Source: Ooceraea biroi (Eukaryota > Arthropoda > Insecta > Hymenoptera > Formicidae). From it: DNA of 64,000 nt. Of the stretch, positions 10,543-22,143 are shown one piece after another; the first letter of the stretch is position 1, and each line of letters starts with the position of its first letter. A program made the translations under genes and the position numbers. The notes beneath the pieces were generated by a model, which had not been told where the DNA came from, made no database searches, and worked only from the letters and a program-made list of their open reading frames with translations. The stretch is taken from positions 4,075,838 through 4,139,837 of the forward strand of contig NC_039516.1 of assembly GCF_003672135.1 (NCBI RefSeq). The letters run 5' to 3'.

Positions 10543-13500
10543 ACGTTGTAAGACATTGCGTCAGCCGCTCGCAGCTTCAGTAATTAGTCTGCCATGACCG
10601 GCTGTGCGCGTCGTAATAGACTTGACCCGCCTTCTACATTCCTGAAACTTCAGCCGCAACATTGCGGTATTACAGTTGTGTTAATTGCGCGGCGGAAAAT
10701 CGTCGCGCTGCGAGGTGCGTCACCTGCGCGCGTGAGCGTTTGGAAAGCCACCCTGCCTCTGCCCACGCTGCGTAATTCGCGATAAGGGTGGTTCGCGACA
10801 ATGTGCGTATTATTTATCGCCCCTATAAACTCCCCGCATCTCGAGCGTACAAGTCGCGCGCACTGAATCGCAAACATCAATTGTCAACGTTTCTAGTTAC
10901 TTCGCGTTTGACGAATTACGCCACGCAAATAGCATGAACGAAAAATCGAAAAATATGTGGGGTGAGTTTACAAAAGGTTACACGTCAGTATCTTTTAATA
11001 TCGTTCAGTACACTCGTAAACTATAATTCATTGTATATACAGATCCGCGCGAGTTCGCCGACACGAACCGAAATATTTTTGCGGACGGAAGATATGCGCA
11101 AGCGATTCGTTTCGCCCGGCGTACTGTACGCGAAATGTTTTAGTTTTAGAAATAAAACGTAGATGTGCAGACCGGCCGGGGCTGTACGGGCCGCGATAAA
11201 CTCCACTTTGTTTTCATTCATAACATACGAAACCCTTGCTGGTATTCGCGCGTAAGAGGCTCTGACCTCTCGCGAGTATCGCCGGCACGTCCGCGCGCTA
11301 ACTTCGTTTATTGCGGAATCGAGGGCGAATTAACTTCGATATTTGTTACCGCGTTGCCCCGTGTAACCGGCGCGGATCTGCAACGCGTAAATTGCGAATT
11401 AACTCTAACTTGTAAATTTGTAAATCACGTACGTGAACGGAGGGAAGTTGGCGCGCGTTTCGCACAACGATATGTGAAACGAGCGCACGGGGAAGAATTA
11501 TATTCCGCATTGCCCCCGTGGCATGTCCGCGATACCTTATGGCGGCAAGTATCGATTTATGCGTAGCAATGAATCTACCACCGAAATTTCGTTCGGTCCC
11601 TTGCGGTGAGTCACGTCCGCTCCTTTTGCATTAGGTTGGCGACACGCGAGGGGGAATACGCAGGCATCCGTCGAGTGGCTCGTAAGAACGTCGGGAGAGA
11701 AAGGTAGTCGATGTAACCATATTTTATGGTGCCGGCATTTGTATCCATAACCGCGCTGCCGACACATCGATCGCGTAAGGAAGCGCATATAATCGCCGCG
11801 TAGCTCGCCATTGTACGCGTATCCTTACGAATATAAATACGTCGATGATGAGGGTTTTAGCGCGTACAAGAGGAATCCATTAATACGGCAAATATTTTGC
11901 TATTAAGACCGGAGCGAGGCCGAGTCGGGATGGGGGTGACAAAATAAAGTATACAAATCGCATGGAGTGCCTGAGGAGGACCGCGTAAATTTTTCAAGAG
12001 CACTCTCCCCTCGAGTCGTCGTCGTTGCCGTTCCGCGTGAGCTGCTCTGCCGTCTGCCTCTATTGTTTACGGGGGAGTCCCGTGGAATGCAAAGGGCGAG
12101 TCGGGGGCGCTAATAAAAAGACGGGAGAGAAACGTCGCGCGCGATAAGATGAAAAGCGGCGCGTATTAAAAGTCGGAGTGGCGCTTAAGTGAGACGCAAG
12201 AAACCTCGGATGTCGAAGGGGCCGGGCGTGGCGTACGCGACTGTAGGAAATTATAAAGGATGCTGGAAGGGACGCAAGAAAAAAAGATGCTCCCCCAAAT
12301 TGATCAAAACACACCGCGAGATAAGTCGTTTAACAGCTTTACCATGAAGGCGTCCCGCCGTTCTCGCAGGACCCGAGGGAAAAGCCACAAAGTGACGATG
12401 ACGTACAGGTCGCGGCTAAAAGCACCATAAAAGCACCTCCCCGTCTCCTCAAATATCGCGGATGCAGGTGCTTCACAGCCATACCGTTGCAGTCGATAAG
12501 ATTAGTAGAGGTTTTCTAAGAAGACGACGCGAGCCGCCGTCATAAAACCGCATAACTTTGCGCGTCACGTCATCTCCAGAACGAACGAATTCGTCGCGCA
12601 CCTCATTTCAGAAATATTATAGCCGCTATACCAACTTCCGGCTTTTTAAAATTCTTCTTTTTAAATTTCTGACGTAGGAATTATCCTTAATTTTGATTTT
12701 GATATTCAGAATTTTTTAATTTAATTAAATTACAAAATATTGAGGTCTTTCTTCTAAACAGATTTCGTATTGTATATCTGATATACAGTATTTAATATAT
12801 ACGATTACATATCCGAACAAAAGAACTACATTTAATTATTTTTGAGATCACCAGATTCGATACTGTCAGATGACAGATTCGAGTGCCTCGCCTATCGACG
12901 ACGCTCGGTCATTACTTATCCATTCCAGGCGGCGACTCATCTTCTGGCACGTTGCACGTTTCGGCTGTCACCGAAGGCTGGGAACGAACTTCCGCACTTT
13001 TACTACCGGCCCTCGCCGCTCGGAGCGTCAACGTCTGCCTCCATCGGTCCATCCATAGTTTTGCCCGAGTGTTGTGAAGAAGGCGCGCACTCGTCGCCGG
13101 CTTATTTGACTCGTTTCGTGCGCGGCTACCACGAGTTACATTTCCACCAGCTTCCGACGGGAACCCGGACTAAGGGCGAGCACAATGGAGGAACAGCCGG
13201 AGAGAGAATAGGACCTCCCGGAGGTATACGACGTCGGCGTGTACAATTCAGGGCGTTGGTGACTGCAGGGTCGGAGGAGGCCGCAGTAAAACACCGCGCG
13301 TCGAACTGACAATGAGAGGGCAGAGGGCTCGGGGGAGATGCTTCCGTAGTGCATTTCGCCGGCGACAACGATGGACAATGCAGCCGCGGTACACCGGCGA
13401 CTGATACGCCAATCTCGGCGATGTAATACCACGGTTGTCGATACGTGGATACGTGCCGAAAACCCTCGTCGTCCCTCGTCAGCCTCCTTTCGGGAAGCGG

Positions 13501-13580
13501 CGGGGACGCGTCTTCCGGATCATTGGGTCATGCTCCGTACGAGTACGTACGTGTATGTGCGGTTTTCTCTCTCTCTAGTA

Positions 13581-13584
<4 letters not shown>

Positions 13585-13611
<27 letters not shown>
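13585..13611 (+). repeat. (GT)n microsatellite
   Basis: An uninterrupted TG dinucleotide run of about 13 units follows a CTCTCT stretch and TATG units. Confidence 0.95.
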
Positions 13612-16600
13612 CCATGAGAATCCGTTCTTTCACGAATCGCAAACGCACGCATGAGCGAGCGTTGCAACGAAATCGATCTCACGAGTTCTTTCCTCCATTG
13701 GCTTCATATCCGTTATTTTCTATTTTCGTACTGGTATTTGATAAGTTGTTGTTACCAGATATTTATGTAAACGAGAAAATCGAGTATAATAAATACAATA
13801 AATGTCTATTTGTTAAAAATATCAAAATCTTTTTGATTTCCTTGTGTCAATCATTGATCCAATTCGATGATAGCTGATAATTTTGAGGAAAGCAGAAACA
13901 AACGGCGATAGTTAACAGATTGATAACTCTTAACGAATCTACGTTGTAGTGATATACGAGGATAACGAAGTACGGTAAGCTTCGTTACGCAACATGAATG
14001 GCGGTTTTTAATATTTTTACGTCAAGGTTGAATAATTTTGATAAAGAGTTATTTAAAACGAAAATGTGAAAGAAATTACTGTTCCATTTTATTTTCGTTG
14101 ACGTGAAATTTTCGCGCTAATTTAGCAACGACTTTCCCCGCTATTCTCAACTTTCGAGTGCATTCTATATTATTCTGTTAATATAAATTCTTTGCGGTTC
14201 CTCCAGTTTGACGTAAGCTGTTGCGATCATCGCATTTTGATTAATGATGCAACGTTTTTTCTGACGCGCTCGTAATTGACGCTCAGACACAATCTACCTC
14301 GTAATATGCGCCATAAAGTTTATCGCACAGTTTGTACAACATGTAGAAAATTATAATGAGCAAAGATATTATAGACACAGCATCTAGTGTAATTAATTTG
14401 AAGGCGCGCTGCTTTCGCAGACGCGCGCGAGTAAGTAATCGATCCGCACGAAGAAAAATGCACATAGACCGGGCGCGCGCGGAATATTACAATTAACTCT
14501 TGAGCGCAATTACGAAACTAATAATTAAGAAGCCCAGCATCCGCGTAGGTGCTTAGTCATTCTCGTCGTTAGATATCCTCGCGTCCCTCGCGTGATATAT
14601 TTTCTTCCCGGAATGCTCTCCGAGCATCGATTACCACCAGTCTAGCTCGCGCTTATTTACTTCCATCGCACGTACGTAAAACCGCCGCGTTCGACTACTC
14701 GAACGAACCCGCGTCACTCTTATTTCCTTATCATGCGTGACTTTCAGACACGTAATCCATTAGATTACGTATGCAAGCACCGTTTCGGATAAGACACGTA
14801 ACGAAGCACGATGAACGTACCGTTGCGAGAGACGAGTGCGAAAATTAACGCGCGGAAATCGACCGTGGAGCGTGGTTCATTTTCTGCTTCCCTGGACAGC
14901 GACCCGCATAGATAAAGTAGTCCAACACATTGCGGGTATGTCTGTACGAGCGTATCTTTTCCTACGACACATGTATAAATGCAATTTGAGAAATATAAGC
15001 AGGATACTGCTCGCTCTTCTGAAACGTTATTTTAAGCGGGATTCCACGTGCGGAAGCAGCCCTGGAAGCTGAAAACGTACATCAGCTGCACTTATTCCCT
15101 TAATATGACTGAGGTATGGCGTGCACACGAAGGGCGTAATGAACAGCCGTCTCACGGTCGAGCTATGCTTAGAACACCGAAATGCGCTCGCCCACCTAAG
15201 GGGCGTGTGCGAAACGAATTAGTATACAAATCACTTTTCAATTTCTTCTTCCTTTTCTCCACGAGAGTATGCAAGGTCGACGGCGAACCCATTTGTCTTC
15301 TGGACTCGGGCGCGCCCTTGTCAAGCGCAGACCGAACGGCGCGGGCAGGTATACCCATCGGAGATCCTACCTGCCCTTTTCGTAGACGTCTCGAGTACGT
15401 TTCTCCGCTGGCAAGAGTTCTATTAAGGCGTTTTACTCACGACCGCCTGGCGCTTTTTGTGTTACGGAAGATCGAAAAGTCGTCCTCGTGCCACTGCCAC
15501 GATGACGTTATCGCACGATGCGCTAAATGGTTTCCCGGAAAGATTGCACAAACGGAGGAAAGGCTGTGGACCTCGAAAATCCCATCACCGAAAATACACG
15601 GGAAACTACCCTTAACGAATCCTATTCTATGTGGACGTAAGTTTCAGGTCTCCGAAGTCGACGAAAAGGCCGGAGTTTGACGACGACAGCGGGGGTGAAA
15701 CGGCAGCGAATTGGCACGCGACGAGCGCTTAAACGCTCGTTACGGACTACCGTATGATAGCTCAATCGATAAAAAGTTGTTTCCAGCCACGACGTCGTAC
15801 ATCATACTCGAAACCGAAACTGACAACAAAATCCCTCCCTTAGCGATAGGCGTACGGAACGCGATAAATCACGATAAAAAAAAATACGAAGGAAAGAGAT
15901 CGCGCGATCGTTTTTCTGCGTCCGCTCGATTCTGCGGTACGACGATCGGGATTTCGCAAATCGTATCCATTCGTGGTCCACTCGAGAGGGAAACGGACGG
16001 CTGCAACGCACTGCGGGATTAGTTTAAGTGCTGCGGCAATAAGCATTTCCGTTAGCTGTTCGGCTAAATAATTTCTTTGCGTAATCCCATCAGAGGCGAA
16101 CGTGCAAGTGCGAGAGGGAGAGAGATAGAGAGAAAGAGAACCTGATATCGATGCAGCTTATCGGCAGCTTAGCTTTCAACGGAAGCGCAGGCGCTAAACT
16201 AGAAGTTCACGTAAAAAGGGACCTTTCGGACCGCCTGCAGCCACCCTCGATTCGTCCCTTCATGCTGTGACCACCATTTCGCGCGGAACTCGGGTAACAG
16301 CTGAAACTGAAGCGTGTCGCGGAAAGTAAACGTGGCGAATGGACGGCCACCTGATACAAAGAAAATCGGGGGGCCTGTCTGGCAGCCTGCGGTCAGGGAC
16401 GGAAGGCATTGTGTTGCGGGATTGCGGGGAATCGGACGACCAATTGACTTTCCTAATTTTGCCGCGCGCCGCGCTGGCTTTAATGTAACATTTTCCACCC
16501 ACGCGGCCACGTCCGTCGCATTCAGCGTCCCTTTTCCACATTGCCAATCTGCGCGACAGAGATAATTCTATTCGGCCGGTGATTACAAAGGCACGAGTCG

Positions 16601-17884
16601 AGCGGCCGGCTGGATCACCAAATTGCTCGTCATTTCCTGGAGCGGTGGTATGGCAAAATGCGAAATAAAATCACCGTCGAATGTGTAATAATCAAATGTT
16701 TAAGGAATTATATTATGTTTAATTATGCAGTTATCATATTTATCAATGGATAGTTGTATTAATTACTGTACAACTCTATTTAGAAAACAAAAGAAAATAA
16801 ATTTTGGAAAATAAAAAACGTATTTGTGGTATTTATTTAGATTAAGTAAAAAGCACAGAAAATAGAAAGAATTGTAACTTGATGATTTCATGATGAAAAT
16901 GTAGTACGTTTGCAACAACAAAAATCCGCAAGAGTTATTTTAACTTGATAGAAATTTCCAAATATAACTAATTCAATGATGTTATTAATATTAAACAATT
17001 TGAAAACAGAGGTAAAATATTATTTTACATAAGTATTCGTCGATACCGCAAGAGCATGTAAATCAATTTGTCGCAACAATTACATTCATCATGTAACATG
17101 CAAGTCTTTCGTCAGATTGATTGTGAGATCGGCATTTAAGAGTGGGCGATTGCCAGGTTTCCTCAGTGCCTCTCTAGTAGGGTCCGCGTCGAACAAAGCG
17201 GACTTAATCGCTAATTGAGTGAGAATAGTTATGAGAGCGCAAATGGCCCGAACGATTGATGGACTTTCGTCGAGTCCCCAACCACTGGATGTGCGGCGGT
17301 GGATTTAACGCGACTTTTCCTATATTTCCCGTCGACCCATATGCTCGCACGAAACCGACCGCCGAAAGATGACCTCATTCATGCCCCTGATCACAATAGC
17401 GCGAAATGTGTCCCCGTTAAATGGGCTATAGGCGACGTAGAAACGCGTTCAATGGCACGAGCTACCGCCTCGTTAACTGGTCGTTTAGGAATTATATATA
17501 ATTTGAACCGTCGCCATTATATACGTACCCGCGTGCGGCGCCCGGGCTTTATATGCGCGCGAATCGATTATGAATTCTATCGAGTTAGCGACAAACGACT
17601 TTGTGCCTAGTCAACTTTCGATCGTGAGTGCTCACTGCAACCGGAAGCGACGTTGCTCCTGCTTTAGAATACAAAGGCGCGTTATGTACGCGATCTTTCA
17701 TCCGTGAGGCAAATTACTGTTGAAGAAGATACTAGTCGCTCCCATCCGCAGTATATCAGAAATTGTGAGATTCGCGCGCCTAAGCGATACACCGAGGTGT
17801 AATCTACGGCGCGAACTCTAGAATTACTGTAAGTAGAAGAGTATAAAGGCGCGAACTCATAATTCATGATCACGGATATCGTAT

Positions 17885-17912
17885 ATCCATAATCGTACGT
17901 CCGATTATGGAT
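17885..17912. other. Perfect 11-bp hairpin with 6-nt loop
   Basis: ATCCATAATCG (17885-17895) is matched by its exact reverse complement at 17902-17912 around TACGTC. A second, smaller inverted repeat, GGATAT/ATATCC, overlaps its left side. Role unknown. Confidence 0.6.
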
Positions 17913-18211
17913 CACGAGTATCACACAGTTCCGAACGAATTAGTTTTCTCTCAGAGGAAAAATTGCAAGAATACGTAAAAAAGTATTGCATCACCCATTT
18001 TGAAAATTATATATACATCGTCTCTCGAAATTATCTCACTTAAAAATAAATAATAATATCCTGTTTCCATTACAGGATTTATAATCCTCGCAAAAAAGGT
18101 TTTTTCGTGCAGTAATAAATAATAGAAGTGTAGATATTTCAAAATCCATCTCATTGGACGTTTCAATACATATTCATGCACAAATATTCATCGGATGTGT
18201 GTGCTGGAAAA

Positions 18212-18217
18212 TTTATT
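18212..18217 (-). terminator. Candidate polyadenylation signal for the Toll gene
   Basis: A canonical AATAAA hexamer on the minus strand lies about 285 nt downstream of the Toll stop codon, in AT-rich sequence. It is the first such hexamer I noticed past the stop. Position and motif are seen; its use is inferred. Confidence 0.35.
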
Positions 18218-18501
18218 CGAAATTATCGTTTTTAATGTTTTCAAATCCCCGTGGAATATCGAACCTGTTCTTTTTAATTCGCATCATGGAGAGATTCAAA
18301 GTTTAACAATTATTACTTCAGCACGTGATGTTCTCTGGCTATGATAAATAACTGAATAACAGGAGCAGCTGCATACCAGCGTGATATGCGGACTCACGCA
18401 CGGGACATATGTCTCGCTCTAGGAGGGACACGCTAGCGCTTTCTAGTACTATTCTAAGAACGAAAGAAGATGCTCTCTTTCTCACCTAAATAACGACAGC
18501 T

Positions 18502-21500
18502 CTACGTCCATTGATGGTGCATCGGGGGTGGCGGCGGCGGCGGCAGCGGCAGGGGTCTCTCGAGAACGGGAACAGGGGACACGTCCGGCATGGCGAACCT
18601 CAGCTTTTGCCAGAATAACTTGTCCCCCCATACGAGCACGGTGTGCGACGAAATTCTCTTTTTGAGATCGGCGTCGAGATCGCGCGGGCACACACCGCCC
18701 ACCAGAAGCAAAATCACCGAGCGGCCCTTACCCTTGAGAGCGTCCCTTAGGGCCGCCTTGAACTCGAATCTGGACCACTCGCCATGCAGAAAGTTCTTTG
18801 ACAGTACGAGGATGGTGCGCCTCGAGGAGTCGGCCGCCTCGGCCACGGCGTCGGCCACGTTGCTGCCGGCGCCAAGATCGCGATAGTGTAAACACAGCCT
18901 GTACGAGGTCTCGAGCCCCGGCACGAGAATCGTCGAGACGAACGCCTCGTCAACCGCGGAGTACGAGATGTAAGCGTCGAACGGCTTCTCCTGGTCCTCG
19001 AAGGCGGCGGTTTTGTAGCAGGCCCGTAAACCGCACCTGCTCGCCGCCCAGGTCCTCAGGGTACGGCGGTGCCGGAAGGCGCCGCATACCAACGCAACCA
19101 TCACGAAGATCAGAACCGTGGCCAGCAGCAGCGGTAGATAAGCCTCGAGCGGTCGCATCTCGACGACGGAGGTCGTGCCCGTTAACGCCGCGCAATTTAT
19201 GACCGATCCGTTCGCCGGCAGAGTTATGGGCACGCCGAGGGAACAGGTGACGCTCCGCCAGTCGTTGATCTTCGCCCGGTTACGGGACATCCACTCCCGC
19301 ACGCGGTCCAAATACGAGCACTCGCAGTTCCACGGATTGCTGGACAGCCCGATGTCGACCAGGTACGGATTCTGTCCCAGCTGCCAAAGGGCGAACGCGG
19401 CGAGCCGATTGTTCTCCAGACGCAGCACCTCCAGCTGACGTAGCGGCAGAAACGTGCCGTTATCGATGTACGTCAGCAGATTGTTCTGCAGATAGAGCTC
19501 CTTCAGATTCTCCAACGGCATCAGCTCCACGCCGTTGAGCACGCTTATCTTATTGTTCTCCAGATGGAGCACGAGCAGCCGCTTCAGACCGCTGAAAGTG
19601 TGATTGCGGATCGCGATGATGTTGCTGTCGTTCGCGTAGAGGATTCGCAGGTTCTTGCGGCCGATGAACGAGTGAGAATTCAATTCACCGAAATTGTTCC
19701 CGTCGAGATAAACCTCCGTCGCGTCCATTGGCAATCGACCCGGCAGGGTTTTGTAGCCCGAGCTCGAGCAGTCGACGACGTTCGCCGACCAGGATTGATC
19801 GTGGTAACACGTGCAATTCGTCGGGCACGTCATTTCGCAGTCGCAGGCGTCAAAGTCGCAGCAGTGGCACAGGGCGAAGCAGTGCGCTTTGTAAGTGCAC
19901 AGGAATTGGGAAGGTTTGGCCTCCAGCAGTGGTATGAACGACTTGTGACGGTCGTAAGGAAGTCTACAATAAACGGACTCGAGATCCATCACCCTCGGGT
20001 GCTGCCTCAGCGCCAGCGAATTGATCCTCTGCAGCCATTCTGTGGTGCAGTCGCATATAAAGGGATTTCCGCCGATGTAGAACTCCGGAAGTTGCCTATT
20101 AGGTGGCACCTGAGTGAGTTGAAACGCCGAGAGGTTCATCTTGACGATCATGTTCGCGTAGAGATCCACACGAGTGAGATTCATCTTCGCGAAGAACGTC
20201 TGCGGCTCCACCGAGGATATCTGGTTATCATTGACGAACAGGAGCTCGATGGAATCTGGAATCGACCGCGAGTGTATCCTCGTTAGCCGGTTAAACGACA
20301 CGTCGAGCGTCTGCAATTTCATACCCCGTGGCGCGATGCCGAGGTCCGCGATATAATTTTTATGCAGATCCATCCACTGTAATTTCTCCGGCAGGTAGCT
20401 GTAATCGAACTGCGTGATCATGTTGTCGGACATGTTCAGCCACAGGAGACCGGGAGCGCTCGCGAAGATACCGGACATGTCCTGCAACGAATTCGAGTCC
20501 AATCGGATCGCCTGCAGCGCCGGATTGGCGGCGAACGCGCCGTCCTCCACGAATTCGATTCTGTTCCTGGCCAGATTTAAGATCTGCAACGCCGGCAATT
20601 CCGCGAGATCCTCCTGCGTGACGTTGGTGATATCGTTACCGATCATTCTCAGTCCGTACAGGCGTGACATGCCTCGGAAACCTGGCTTATTCAGGCTCCT
20701 GATCCGGTTCTCGCCCAGATCGAGGGTGCGCAGTATCCTCATGTCCTTTAGCGCCACCGGTATGCTCTCGAGATTGTTACCGGACAGGTTTAAATCTTGC
20801 ATGCTCGAGCAATTCCGAAAGGCGTCCGGATGAATTCCCTCGAGCAAGTTGGAGTCCAAGGCCAGCAGCGAGAGCGCGAATAATCCGTTCAGAGAATACG
20901 CGTCGAGATAAGTCAAACGATTGTGAGCGAGTTCGAGGGTGTGCAGATTGCTCATCGGTGAGAAGGTGTCCGCCGGTATCATCTCTATCTCATTGAACTG
21001 CAGATTTAAGATCTGCAGCGTGTAAAGGTCTTTGAAAAGCGCCGGGTCCAGCTTGCTGATTCGATTATGAGACAAGTTCAGAAGCACGAGACGTATCAGA
21101 CCGGAGAACGTTGCCGAACTCAGCCATGAGCTGATCAGGACGTTTCTCGATAAGTCGAGGGCGACCAGTTGATTCATACCGGCCACCAAGCCAGGTGACA
21201 GCGCGCTGATGGAATTGTTTTGCAATCTCAGTTCCTTCAATGACTTGGCCGCATCCCGAAACATTCCCGTCGGTAGAGCGACGATTCTGTTTCCGGACAG
21301 GTCGAGGCTCTCCAGGGACCGAAGTCCGTGCAGTGCATCGTCGGTTACCATCGAGATCGCGTTGCTCGATAAGTTCAATACTCTGAGGCGCTTCAACGAC
21401 GAGAATTCGTAACTAGGCAGCACGGGGATCTGATTGTTCGACACGTCCAGCGATTGCACGTCCAGGGAACATGGGAGTGGAGCTGACGTGGATTCCTGCT

Positions 21501-22143
21501 GGCGTCTCGACGGTCTGTCGCCGGCATCTCGGAACCCGAGCTCCGAGATGTCCTTCAGCGTGTTCCACGAGATGTTCAGAGTTACCAAGTTCGACAGGGG
21601 GCAAAACAAGCGGTCCGGTATCTGCCAGATGTTGTTACACGATAAATCGAGCTTCTCGATCTGCGGCGTGTTGTCGAAAGCGCCGCTCTCTAGCTCCAAA
21701 CTGTATTTAGTTTTCCGCCCGTTCAGCGTTCTAACGGTCAGATTACGAAGGTCGCGCAGGCCGCTGAGTATCTTGGCCGGCCAGTGTACCAGCTTGCATC
21801 CGGTCAACTTCAACGAACGCAACCGCCACAAGTGGAGAAGACTGTCCACGCTGAGTACGCCGCCCTCGTCTTCCTCGCAGACGACGTTCATGGAAGTCAC
21901 GTATTCGCTCGTGGCCTGAGAAAAGTTCGTCCTGAGCGAGTCGTTGCCCGCGTAGCGATGCACGCAGGTGAGCGCGCCATCCTGACGCGAATCCCACGAA
22001 CAATGGTCGGGCAGATCGAGCCTCGGCGGCAGCTCGCTGGTCACGGCGAGCACGTGGTACACCGGCACCAGCAGGCAGCAACAGACCAACAACAGCGATC
22101 TTCTCCCGGGATCTTCGAGCCGACCATCGACGAGCCCACGCAT
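18502..22143 (-). CDS. Toll-family receptor (long Toll, Toll-6/Toll-8-like), single exon, 1213 aa
   Basis: This is a single-pass membrane receptor of the Toll family, which acts in insect development, cell-cell recognition and possibly immunity. The start has an A at -3, and a hydrophobic signal segment lies at about residues 15-34. About 21 leucine-rich repeats run from about 165 to 690. A cysteine-capped end follows (CDC at 698-700, C726, C749), then a cysteine cluster at 755-792 typical of long Tolls. Five more repeats span about 811-930, with a second cysteine cap (CEC near 940). The membrane helix is about 1001-1023. The TIR domain is about 1054-1185, with box 1 FDAYISYS at 1055, an RD motif at 1089-1090 and FW at 1177-1178. 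The BB-loop proline found in Toll-1 and vertebrate TLRs is absent, as I recall for Toll-6/8. The tail after the TIR is only about 28 residues, with seven consecutive prolines; the Drosophila long Tolls have much longer tails. One uninterrupted exon fits long Tolls. Motifs such as LDGNNF, FIGRKNL and the QNPYL/CEC region resemble Toll-6/Tollo, but orthology (Toll-6, Toll-8 or the bee-type Toll-10) is not resolved by eye. Confidence 0.96.
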   Translation of the reverse strand: MRGLVDGRLEDPGRRSLLLVCCCLLVPVYHVLAVTSELPPRLDLPDHCSWDSRQDGALTCVHRYAGNDSLRTNFSQATSEYVTSMNVVCEEDEGGVLSVDSLLHLWRLRSLKLTGCKLVHWPAKILSGLRDLRNLTVRTLNGRKTKYSLELESGAFDNTPQIEKLDLSCNNIWQIPDRLFCPLSNLVTLNISWNTLKDISELGFRDAGDRPSRRQQESTSAPLPCSLDVQSLDVSNNQIPVLPSYEFSSLKRLRVLNLSSNAISMVTDDALHGLRSLESLDLSGNRIVALPTGMFRDAAKSLKELRLQNNSISALSPGLVAGMNQLVALDLSRNVLISSWLSSATFSGLIRLVLLNLSHNRISKLDPALFKDLYTLQILNLQFNEIEMIPADTFSPMSNLHTLELAHNRLTYLDAYSLNGLFALSLLALDSNLLEGIHPDAFRNCSSMQDLNLSGNNLESIPVALKDMRILRTLDLGENRIRSLNKPGFRGMSRLYGLRMIGNDITNVTQEDLAELPALQILNLARNRIEFVEDGAFAANPALQAIRLDSNSLQDMSGIFASAPGLLWLNMSDNMITQFDYSYLPEKLQWMDLHKNYIADLGIAPRGMKLQTLDVSFNRLTRIHSRSIPDSIELLFVNDNQISSVEPQTFFAKMNLTRVDLYANMIVKMNLSAFQLTQVPPNRQLPEFYIGGNPFICDCTTEWLQRINSLALRQHPRVMDLESVYCRLPYDRHKSFIPLLEAKPSQFLCTYKAHCFALCHCCDFDACDCEMTCPTNCTCYHDQSWSANVVDCSSSGYKTLPGRLPMDATEVYLDGNNFGELNSHSFIGRKNLRILYANDSNIIAIRNHTFSGLKRLLVLHLENNKISVLNGVELMPLENLKELYLQNNLLTYIDNGTFLPLRQLEVLRLENNRLAAFALWQLGQNPYLVDIGLSSNPWNCECSYLDRVREWMSRNRAKINDWRSVTCSLGVPITLPANGSVINCAALTGTTSVVEMRPLEAYLPLLLATVLIFVMVALVCGAFRHRRTLRTWAASRCGLRACYKTAAFEDQEKPFDAYISYSAVDEAFVSTILVPGLETSYRLCLHYRDLGAGSNVADAVAEAADSSRRTILVLSKNFLHGEWSRFEFKAALRDALKGKGRSVILLLVGGVCPRDLDADLKKRISSHTVLVWGDKLFWQKLRFAMPDVSPVPVLERPLPLPPPPPPPMHHQWT

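Larger units (their letters stand above)
9630..18211. other. Non-coding stretch downstream of the Toll gene
   Basis: About 8.6 kb with no supportable exon. The longest frames (15048-15680, 13371-13877, 12842-13309) show no domain and read through CpG-rich bias. AT-rich parts lie at 12600-12850, 13720-14350, 16640-17110 and 17940-18360. Microsatellites and hairpins are listed separately. The last part may hold the Toll 3' UTR. Confidence 0.5.

Noticed and set aside
13371..13877. 168-codon plus-strand frame
   Set aside because: It runs through the GT microsatellite (VCVCVCV stretch) and shows no domain.
15048..15680. 210-codon plus-strand frame containing LLDSGAPLS, which recalls an aspartic-protease active site of retroelements
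   Set aside because: No flanking protease features, no reverse transcriptase or integrase nearby, and the rest of the frame looks like biased translation of CpG-rich DNA. The match is too short.
19564..20286. 240-codon plus-strand frame antisense to the Toll gene
   Set aside because: It is the shadow of the leucine-rich-repeat coding sequence and has no domain of its own.
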